In this document: piece by piece, positions 53,443 to 64,000 of the stretch
Position numbering within the stretch: the first letter of the stretch is position 1
How the letters are laid out: every line of letters begins with the position of its first letter
From: Lota lota
Taxonomy: Eukaryota; Chordata; Actinopteri; Gadiformes; Lotidae
Direction of reading: 5' to 3'
Assembly (NCBI GenBank): GCA_026745465.1
Contig: JACYXH010000207.1
Span: 1,025,001-1,089,000, forward strand
DNA length: 64,000 nucleotides
Program-made: the position numbers and the translations under genes
The notes under the pieces: generated by a model
Seen by the model: only the letters and a program-made list of their open reading frames with translations
Databases searched by the model: none
What the model was told of the DNA's origin: nothing

Positions 53443-54835
53443 AGCTAGCCAGACATAACAATAGAAAGATTGACCAGCTTTGTTACTATTCATGTACCAA
53501 GTGTTGTAGCCTGTGTCATGTTCCACAGTTGGCGAGTTTCTCCCTCGCCACGCATCACTAAGGCAACAACAACAGTTGCTGCTCTAGCGACACGGCGAGC
53601 CGGAGCTAAAAGTGTCCATGTGCAGCGCATCACTCGTCCTTGTGCCCGGGGTCGGTGGAGGAGAACAAGGCCTACAGGGAGCAGACTGTCATCTCTAACA
53701 TCCAACCACCACCACCACCCCTCCCCCCTCCATGCTCCTCCACATCCCCACCACCGTGACTCTGCTGCTCCTTCAACAGTACGGTGGGGTCACGGTGACT
53801 CGGGCAGGATAACGCCGGACCAGAAGAGATTATGGGATGTGATACACTGCGGCAGCCACGGCCGGCCTTTAAAAAGGGACAATAGCGGTCTGGGTGATCA
53901 AACCAGCGTTACCGTATCTCCTGGCTTTGCTGAAACGTCCGTTACTGATTTATTTCGTCAAAATGACTTGTTTGTACGGATTCTGCCGCAAGCATTTAGC
54001 GTGAGCGCACTCTTGACACGAATGTAAACAGTAGCAATATCACATATTTTGTGAAAGTATGCAGACAAAAGAAAGCAATGAATCGCCGCACAATCCTTTT
54101 CCAAAATATCCTATCACAAAGACCAAAGTGCTGCTGCTATTGTTTATGTTTGTGGCTAAATGCCCTTCGGCAGAATCGGCACAACAAAGGAATTTTGACT
54201 AATAATATTGGCAGCACAAGTTTTGTCCTTTAACTACAACACACACACCCACCCACACAGGCCGGCTGCCAGTTCAATCACCCGTGCGCATCGGAGGCCA
54301 AGTGCAAAATGGGCAGTCACACATAAGCATGGAAAGGTAGATGTAAACAAAGGCATACTTGCACTTGATTTTTATATTTAGATAGTATTACTGATATTGA
54401 AAGTGTATTCATATTATGTAAATAGCCACGGTGTAATTGAATAGTACAAAAGGTCTTTGTTGAAAGTGAGGGACATTTTTGTAATTGTCTTCAGTGGATT
54501 AGTGGATTAGCTTAAGATTCAAAACACCCAAACATTGGTCAAACAACCATGACTAATCGACAATTACTATGACTTACTGCTTTTGTGTGTCTTCGACTTG
54601 CTCAAAAATGGTGTCTCTTTTAGAAACAGTGATGCAAGGTGCCCACATTTTATATGAAGATTTCAGTCATGTCATCTAAGGACACCACTCAAACATAAAT
54701 GAATTAGTAATACACAGGTAGACGTGAGCCCAATGAATCTGCAACTAAATACTGCTCTTCTGTCACCTCGCGTTAACATCCCAGTTGTCCTTCACAGCGT
54801 TTCCTGAGCTTCTGAATGTCGAGAATTAGGTCCGC
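53441..54835. other. Unassigned; GC-rich part with long open frames
   Basis: A plus-strand frame of 185 codons ends at 54027. It has no ATG at its start and an Arg/Pro/His-rich, compositionally odd peptide. Another frame at about 53626-53712 reads CPGSVEENKAYREQTVISNI and then runs into a proline repeat. Neither is supported by good splice sites or a known family. From 54030 on the DNA is AT-rich and featureless. Confidence 0.3.
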
Positions 54836-55252
54836 CCCCTCCCCGCCCCCCAGCCCCTTCCTTCCCTCATCCAGTCAGCCCGCACGCCAAGTTTCTGCCC
54901 ACAACTTCATTTGATTACCAAATTTGAACTGAGCCTAAATTAAACAAAATGTCTCCTCTGACTTTGGGGAGAGTCAGTCGTCGGTATCACTCTGTCACAC
55001 ACCCTTGCCCCTCGGTGTAATGAGAGTCACAAACACCACCACCCACCCACCTTCTCCCCCCCCCCTCCCTCTCTCCCTCAAATCAGTGCCACCTCAAGCA
55101 GATGCCAAGTTCCCTCGTACACTCGCCAACGCTCCTTGATCTGCCCCAGTGTGTGTCCACTCTATTCTATATGAGGAGGAGTAATTTAGGGTTACATAGG
55201 CGGTTAGCATCTAACCCACTTGTGGCTAAGAAACCCATTATCTGGTCCCGTA

Positions 55253-55300
55253 CCCCCCCCCCCCCCCCTCATCCCCCACCCCCGCCCTCCCCACCCAAAA
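55253..55300. repeat. Poly(C) and C-rich tract
   Basis: C16 at 55253-55268, then CCCCCACC-type text. A shorter C-rich tract lies at about 55046-55070. Confidence 0.92.
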
Positions 55301-55888
55301 AGAGGGAAGTACAAAATGAGACGAAAATCAATGGTGAAATAGGATGGCGGTCTCCGAGGGAGGAGTGGAAGCGGATGATGACATCACCAGGTGCAGAGGA
55401 GAACTGGTTACCGTGACAACGGAGGTTTGTGGACGACGATGACGAGGATGCTGATTGAGAAAACACACCGACTGTCGAAATCGGTGCATCGCACCTGCTA
55501 AGAGTGACTGTGACTCTGTGCCGTTGTGGAGGGTTAAAGGTATGTGCTTTTTTTCTGCTTTAATGTAAAGCACTTTTTTACGATGGCACACTGAAACGAA
55601 TGGACTGGTTTTATGAAGTCTTCATCTGTGATTTATTGAGTAGTTGCAGAGGGAAGGTGACCACTCCTAATAAGTGACATCGAAATTGTTAATCGGGTGA
55701 GATGTTACGAAAAAGGGTAAATGTTGGATTGAAGGGGGAGATGACTGTGTGGATTTCCATTAGGTCGCATAATTGAAATTAACATTTTTTTAATGGGATT
55801 TAAATGAAGAGAAATGGCAAGTGATTAAAAGAAAGATCACTTCATATAATAACACAGCGGCGTTTGACCTAGAATCGTAAATCCTAAC
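55301..55888. other. Unassigned; CRE-like and X-box-like motifs
   Basis: TGACATCA (55379-55386) is one base from a CRE. GTTACCGTGACAAC (55407-55420) resembles an RFX X-box with one mismatch in the second half-site. These are motif matches only. No gene is visible nearby. Confidence 0.25.
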
Positions 55889-55904
55889 GGGGGGGGGGGG
55901 GGGG
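55889..55904. repeat. Poly(G) tract, G16
   Basis: Sixteen G. Confidence 0.92.
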
Positions 55905-56373
55905 AACGGAGTTAATGAAAAGTTAAAGTTCAAGGTCAGGTGTAATGGAAGCCATTTGACACTGGAAGTATTCCCTGCTTGCCTCAAATTAGAGTACAAC
56001 AAACACCCTTTCATTATGCCCGGCGTCACATCGCCAACCAAAGGTGAAACTGTCCGATTGATTGTGCCTATCTGAAATGCTGTTTTATTTTTGGTTTCCT
56101 TCTTCCTTCCTTCTCCTACTCCAATTGGCTGTCTTCCCCTCCACCCCCTCGCTCGATTACCTCGTCGTGCGACTGATAGGTGGCAATTTTAAGCGTTCGA
56201 AAAGCTCTCGATAATCAGATAGCGGTTCTAAGCCCGGGCTCGACCCCTGGACGTGGGCCGATAGATAGATAAGATAGATAGAGACTAAGACTCAGTTTTC
56301 TCGGAATGAATGGGATTGTCATCGCCTGCTTCAACGTGGCCGCTAGCCCACCTTCAGTCATCATGAAAGAGGA
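55905..56373. other. Unassigned non-coding stretch
   Basis: Short (GATA)n near 56260-56281. GGGCTCGACCCC at about 56236 resembles a B box, but no SINE could be delimited. Confidence 0.35.
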
Positions 56374-56414
56374 CCCCCCCCCCCCCACACACACACACAC
56401 ACACACACACACAG
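56374..56414. repeat. Poly(C), C13, followed by (CA)n
   Basis: C13 directly followed by about 13 CA units. Confidence 0.93.
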
Positions 56415-57348
56415 CAAAGCCAGCATCACATCTGGCCTCGTCAATTTTCTCATTTCTGTTTATTTTTTTTCAAACGATAAACACTGTGGAGTCGCGTCAG
56501 GCCGAGTGCTCGCACGACCGGCTTCGCGAGAAAAAGGTAATCCTTGGCTAAGACCACACGGTAAATCATATTAAACCCTTAATTCTTCCAAGGTGACCCC
56601 CCATGTCCGCGATCACAGATTGACCGGGGCATATGGTTCGCGCCTAAAGCCCTCGCAATAGCTAGCAGGCTTAGCGCTGAGCGGCGAGCAGCATTTATCT
56701 TTTCATTAAATCTACACCGAGAGGCAATGTATGGGTGTTGAAAGAGTGGATTATTATCTACAACGTCTCCCATTTTGCATCCCCAGCACCTTCTTCGTGG
56801 CAATTACGGTCCATTTGTTTGTGCATGGCGTATGGACTTAGGGATTTGGCCCTTAATAGGCAGGTCGTTAATTGTTTTTTCGCAAATTACTCAGTGGTGT
56901 GATTAACACACAGTAATGGATCACATTGTGTCCGATCAGGAAGAAAAAAAGAAAAATAAATTAACTAAACAGGTCGAGTGAATGAATACTACATTTGAGT
57001 CTTGGTTAGCCAACGGCAGGAAATTAATAGCATTTTTTTCTCAATAGACAAGGTTATTTGTTTGTTAACCAGGACTCACATTTTTTAACTAGATATATAT
57101 AATGGTAAGATTGTGCAAATCTGTCAACAGTCAAAGAAAAATTTATAATAAAGAAAGAAAGACCTACGGCACTCCGACCCTTCATTTATTACCATAACAA
57201 AGAGTTGTTATCGTACTCAACCCAACAAAATGCTGTACGCTGCAAGCCCAGGAACATCGACCCAGGAACCGTCCATAAATCATCAGGCTCCATTATCGAC
57301 AGCTTTGTTTAAAGAGAATCGTCCATATCATAGATCTGGAGAGATAGG
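56415..57348. other. Unassigned non-coding stretch
   Basis: No gene. 56550-57000 is repeat-free and could hold conserved non-coding DNA. AT-rich after that. Confidence 0.4.
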
Positions 57349-57363
57349 GGGGGGGGGGGGGGG
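57349..57363. repeat. Poly(G) tract, G15
   Basis: About fifteen G. Confidence 0.92.
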
Positions 57364-57610
57364 TCCGCTTGCAGTTTGAATGATTGAAGCCTACTGCCTT
57401 AAAAGACGCTCCCGGCTGCTTCTATTGGTCATGATTGAGATGAAAGGGTGCTGCAAAATCCACTGTTCTGTTGCTGTACGTACGTATTGATCAGGGTAGG
57501 GGAGGGAGGGAAGAGTCATGTCTCAGTGGCGTTATATAACGGTTAGAAGGTGCCTTCAACACTGGAACACTCACATCACCAGCCCTGCTGCTGCTGAGGT
57601 CAGTGAATGT

Positions 57611-57624
57611 GTTGCCATGGCAGC
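57611..57624. promoter_or_regulatory. Candidate RFX X-box
   Basis: GTTGCCATGGCAGC matches the palindromic X-box GTTGCCATGGCAAC at 13 of 14 positions. X-boxes of this quality are bound by RFX factors in vertebrates. No transcription unit is visible beside it, so function is uncertain. Confidence 0.35.
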
Positions 57625-58705
57625 AAGCAAGGCGAAACAAACCTGAGAAAGAGAGGGGTCTGATGTTGTGGGCTTTTCTGTGAGGGTTTTCGCACACACA
57701 ATGAGAAGTCCCACAGTCTTCACGTCAAACCCTCCGGTGTGACGTTCGCAATGGACTCGTCAAACTTTCGAAATACCTCAAAATGTCAACTGTGGAATTT
57801 CCAGCGACGCCGCCTCCTGACAAGACAACGATCGGCAAGTGGTTCGGATCAATAGCCAATTCAGTCCATCTGAATGTTGTCCCGTTTGTAAATCAGTGGC
57901 GAGGCTCTGGCAAAAGGCCAGCCCAGGTATAGGAGCCTCGAACACTTCCTCGCTGGGCGCAACCTCAGAGGACCGGCTGATCAATCGGCATCGGTCCGAA
58001 CGACTTGGTTGGTCGTCGTTGGCAACACCGTATAAAAATCTTTGCGGATGAGGCCAGGAGGCTGAGAATTGTTTGAAAATTGTCAATCCACTGCTGGCTG
58101 ACAAAAGGTTATTAGAAGGACACACACACACAGTTAATTCAATATGCTTTTATGGAATTTGGGTGTAAATGGATGCCTCTGATACCCAGTGCCTATTTGC
58201 ACTTCTAACTGTCCCATAACCCATAAATCATCTCGTAATAAGGCCCCTATTCAGGTCCACCCTTTAAGTAAAAAAATTGAAAGATAGATCACAACGGGAC
58301 ACAACTCGATGAAACCGGTCAAATAAAGCTACACAAACAATCAACATTTCCAAAGAAAGATAGACAGGAAATACATAATGTCACTATGAAGGAGAGAGCG
58401 AGAGAGAGCGAGAGAGACCCAGGGAGGGGGTGAGACAGGGCTCTGGTGGTGTGATGCAGAATAATTTCTTGTGGTCCATTACTGAGAACAATGGGCCTCC
58501 ATTGACATTGCAGCTGCTATGCTGAGAGTCATCTCCATTGCCGAAGCCTTTGCGATTCACAATTGAATTTAGAGAAATCGTCCTCCATCTTCACATCCAC
58601 TCCAAAGTTTTTTATGAAAGATTTTAAACTAGGCGAGTAAATAAAATCTGAGTCAGTGGCATCAACATCTCTATTGTATTTTGTTCCAGCCTTCCAACGT
58701 TGACA

Positions 58706-58712
<7 letters not shown>
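57625..58712. other. Unassigned non-coding stretch
   Basis: 57700-58040 is CpG-bearing with overlapping open frames (117 codons on minus, 57778-58131), none with a recognisable domain. A short GA-rich tract lies at about 58391-58420. Confidence 0.35.

Positions 58713-58795
<83 letters not shown>
58713..58795. repeat. (TA)n microsatellite, about 41 units
   Basis: Pure TA array, able to extrude as a cruciform. Confidence 0.97.
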
Positions 58796-60775
<1,980 letters not shown>

Positions 60776-61039
60776 GACGACAGCGGTAGCTTGCGCGATG
60801 ACACATGAATCTGTTTCGTTTCATTCATATGGGAGGTATTCGGTAAAGGTTAAATGCTTAAAAATAGAATCCACCAAATATGGGCAAATAGAAAAAAAAT
60901 AAAAGAATCGAACAAACGATGAGATAACGCCACACTTCTGCGTTACATCCATCACGTCATCCCTATCCTTCTTCATGCGGTGGGAGTTTTTTTTTCCTAT
61001 CCATATATGGAGATGCTGTTCCTCATGTCGTCTCATCAT

Positions 61040-61053
61040 GGGGGGGGGGGGGG
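61040..61053. repeat. Poly(G) tract, G14
   Basis: Fourteen G. Confidence 0.92.
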
Positions 61054-61066
61054 TCTTTCTAAATAG

Positions 61067-61186
<120 letters not shown>

Positions 61187-61655
61187 TCATGTCTAAGAAG
61201 ACCTTGGAGGAGAATGGGGGAATCAGGCGATGGAAGCATGGGGCGTGACCGTACACCTGGGACGGTGGATCAGTTGTGCAGCGGTCAGCAGGAAGATGGA
61301 TGGCTGCCGGGGATGAATGGCCTGATGGGCCCTCACTTGACTTAACACACACACACACACACACACAGTAGAAAGATTGAAGGCAAATTACTTAATGATA
61401 ACTGTACAGAATACTACTCTAATAGCACAGGGTTGAACTGTTCTGACTCCCCTTGAAAGCACTGCAAAAACAATGATCACTAACATTCATTATGTATTGT
61501 TGTTTTGTATTGCCACTTCACAACAAAAAGGGATTATAACTGCTTTCTGGTCCGTCCAAAACGACAAACACAACAACCATCAAGACAGGAAGCCCTGCAT
61601 GGTTTGGTTTTCAATGTCTGCATTAATACTCCCATGACCCTTATTCACCCAGAAC

Positions 61656-61705
61656 GCCATCTTGGTTCCATCTTGATCCCAGCCATCGTTTAGAACCAAG
61701 ATGGC
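61656..61705. repeat. 13-bp perfect inverted repeat
   Basis: GCCATCTTGGTTC (61656-61668) and its exact reverse complement GAACCAAGATGGC (61693-61705) are separated by 24 bp. The core AAGATGGC resembles a YY1 site on both arms. Confidence 0.8.
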
Positions 61706-61742
61706 CGCCAGGTGTAATCAATTCATTGCTAGGATTGTCATT

Positions 61743-61822
61743 GTCAGTCAGTCAGTCAGTCAGTCAGTCAGTCAGTCAGTCAGTCAGTCAGTCAGTCAGT
61801 CAGTCAGTCAGTCAGTCAGTCA
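61743..61822. repeat. (CAGT)n tetranucleotide array, about 20 units
   Basis: Pure GTCA/CAGT units over about 80 bp, the only long tetranucleotide array in the window. Confidence 0.97.
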
Positions 61823-63300
61823 CTCTCTGCAAGGGAGATAATTGGAAGGAGGGAGAGGGTAGTAGTGAGGATGGCGTCAGTGATGGGGGGGCCTACCTGT
61901 GAGGGATAGAGAGTATAAAGGATTGGGGGGAGGGGTCAGATGTGCTAATTTGTCTGATTTGAGTCAGGTTTGGTTTTTTAATCTCAGCTCTCATCACAAC
62001 ACCACATGCTCCATTGGACGGCATAATGACATGTTCGGGGGTATTAATCGCAATCTTTTTGTTATATATTTTAATAAACCACACCCCTAGCTCTACAAAC
62101 CAGCCAATACCACGACAAGGCTGTTTGATTTTTATATATTTTGCCGTTGCCACGCGTTTTATTATGCGAGGGAGCATGTATCGCGATTAACCGTAAAATG
62201 TAATTCTGCGGAGAAAGACGGCGCACATCAAAAATAATAAATGTAACAGCAGGAAGAGCTTATTGTATCCTGAAGGATTAAAAGAATGAAATGATTACAA
62301 ATTGGCCAAGTACAGAAAAACTCATTTAACTAATACAATAATTTTTTTACTTAATCCGTTAGGTTACTTGCAAACAAAGCACACTTCAGACTTTCCACCA
62401 TTATATCATGCAAATGATGGCTTTCATTTAATCCTATCTGCCGAGAGGCTATTGGCAGTCACACAACAAATTGTTGAATTACTCCTTCTCCTTCTTCCCT
62501 CCAAATCTCTGTGTTTGGACGTAGCAGCACACACAGCCAGCACATGATCCCCACAATGTGCTTGCCATCTTCCAAAAGACAATAGAGTCCGACTCCTTAT
62601 TCTCTCAAGAGTACCTTCAAACGCGGGTTTAGTGTCTGGGTCTCCCCGCTCTAACACTGCGGCTCAACAGTAAATCGCTCTACTTTTCCTGGAAAGTGTG
62701 ATGTTTGTGCTTTTGTGTTTTGGTTCCTCCAGACACTTTGAGCCCAATGGGAGACGACAACACAGACAGGGAAAGCAAAGTGGCCAGATTGTTTGAGATG
62801 TCGAGCACAACCCAAGAGTTGGAGAGGAGACGCGGGAACGTTTTATTTGTCCCGACACAGAGATAGGGAGGGGAGCAGAGGGGGGAACATGGCTCTGCAA
62901 TTTTGGGAGCATGACATTACATTTACACTAAACGGTTACGGATTATTATTATTTTTTATATCAGGCAAGGCCTCCATCTAAACAGAAAGCGGTCACTGGT
63001 ATTTGAGGAGAAGTACATACGTACATACGTTACACTTAACCACATTTTATTAGTTTGCTAGGGAGTTATATGGTTAAGTGAAAACTGTAAAACACTATTC
63101 ACTGTAAAACACAGAAAAAGTGGGTCGGCGGTCAGACTGAATATCTGATTATATTAATAGGGGCGGAAATTATCTAGACATTACCAGACCTAGCATTACT
63201 CAGCATGTGTGCTCGTGTGTGTGGGCTCCTGTGCGTGTCGGTTTGTGTACGCACGTAAACCCCTATGTAGGACTGCTCTTGTTCAAACAGCAAGAGCTTC
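61823..63300. other. Unassigned non-coding stretch
   Basis: No recognisable gene or repeat family. A short (TACATACG)n run lies near 63015-63031. Confidence 0.45.
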
Positions 63301-63480
63301 CTGGTAGCTCCGCTGGACTGTCATTTCTGTTCAAGGGCCCTTATCTCCCAGCGAGAGCGCACTAGCAGCGCTAGCCTATTGTAGCGCCCACGCGCCGCCC
63401 TGTCAGCGGCTGCTTGGCGGAGCCACAGCCAATCAGCACGCAGGTTCGAAGCGAGGCCGTTAAAAAAAACATGGCAGAAG
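63301..63480. promoter_or_regulatory. GC/CpG-rich stretch with CCAAT box
   Basis: CpG-dense DNA (GTAGCGCCCACGCGCCGCCC and GCGAGAGCGC) with AGCCAATCAGCACG at 63427-63440, a good NF-Y/CCAAT match. About 30 bp further lies a weak TTAAAAAAAA. This looks like a promoter or CpG-rich regulatory element, but no coding first exon follows; the ATG at 63471 opens only ten codons. Orientation, if it is a promoter, would be plus. Confidence 0.28.
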
Positions 63481-64000
63481 TAATTGTGTGTGTGGGTCTG
63501 TGAATGTGTGCGTGAGAGAGTGTCGTTTTTGGGAATGAAAACATAAGTGACAACTCTTTGACTAAAAGGTAATCAAACGGACCCAACATGAAAATCAGCC
63601 AAGGTCTTGTTTTTGTCAACGCGAGCGAGAGAGAAAGAGCGAGAGAGAGAGAAATTATGCAAACGGAAAGGTTGTTAGCACAAGAGATAAAGGGGCTTCG
63701 ACAAACAAAGTCAAACCCTGTTAATGTTCTCCTCTTGTCTGGTGGTCGGGGAGAGGTACTGCATCTTCATTCAGTAGACACACACACACACACACAAAAT
63801 GCATTATACATTCTCCTGCACTTGGCAGCCAGAGCCCAGCTTCACATCGTCCCGGGGCAACAAGATACGAGGTATCCGAGCCGTATCGGATTCTCCATGT
63901 ACACAAAGTGTTCCGTTTGATTCCTCCTCGCTAGATATTTATTTTTTCCTCTATGAATAAGAAGGTTTGTAAATATAAACAGATGAGGGTGGGCTCCTCA
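63481..64000. other. Unassigned non-coding stretch to window end
   Basis: Short GA-rich (about 63622-63652) and CA (about 63777-63796) runs. No gene recognised. A 110-codon plus-strand frame (63588-63920) has no recognisable domain. Confidence 0.4.

Noticed and set aside
53470-54027. 185-codon plus-strand frame, and a second frame reading CPGSVEENKAYREQTVISNI
   Set aside because: The first has no ATG at its start and an odd Arg/Pro/His-rich composition from GC-rich DNA. The second is only about 30 natural-looking residues before a proline repeat and lacks a good donor. Neither matches a family I know.
56215-56260. B-box-like GGGCTCGACCCC as a possible tRNA gene or SINE
   Set aside because: No A box at the right spacing and no cloverleaf could be drawn.

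Overview
The window reads as non-coding DNA of a ray-finned (teleost) fish. The evidence is a BEL/Pao LTR retrotransposon, a hAT element with a GTF2IRD2/ZBED-like transposase, a Tc1/mariner-type transposase remnant, tRNA-derived SINE pieces and the 3' tails typical of fish non-LTR retrotransposons. Simple repeats are extraordinarily dense. By my count, dinucleotide and homopolymer arrays alone cover about 3.3 kb, roughly 5% of the window. Such density fits a microsatellite-rich lineage (cod-like fishes are one known example), but the species cannot be fixed from this sequence. I found no intact host protein-coding gene, no rRNA or tRNA gene and no CRISPR array. The window is best seen as intergenic or deep intronic sequence.

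Layout. 1-6 kb: (CT)n and (CA)n arrays, unassigned DNA, a decayed hAT-like MITE, a non-LTR 3' end and a 236-bp (TC)n. 6.56-7.13 kb: a hAT MITE with perfect 8-bp target-site duplications. 9-11.3 kb: a microsatellite cluster, a non-LTR tail and a tRNA-derived SINE. 12.23-12.78 kb: a solo LTR. 13-18 kb: mostly unassigned unique sequence. 18.2-20.8 kb: a transposase N-terminal zinc-finger fragment on the minus strand, then a separate hAT element on the plus strand with both terminal inverted repeats but a 5'-truncated, broken transposase. 20.8-30 kb: GA, TC, GT, AT and C/G arrays, a 92-bp tandem duplication and a spliced-exon-like segment at 29.36-29.44 kb. 31.08-36.36 kb: a 5.3-kb BEL/Pao element on the minus strand, with gag, partial RT, RNase H and integrase. 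It carries several stops and frameshifts, an internal deletion and a nearly lost 3' LTR. 37-40 kb: an AT-rich MITE-like segment, a SINE and the Tc1-like remnant. 40-64 kb: more arrays, including G57, C38 and (CAGT)20, a 38-bp inverted-repeat hairpin at 46.2 kb, another MITE at 50.2 kb, and a few GC-rich stretches with promoter-like motifs.

Nothing in the window works as a pathway. The coding remnants are all transposon proteins and all are inactivated. The points most worth checking are the candidate 87-bp exon, the 46.2-kb hairpin, the precise structures of the mobile elements, and the unusual abundance of long C/G homopolymers. I did not find a previously undescribed biological system that I could defend.
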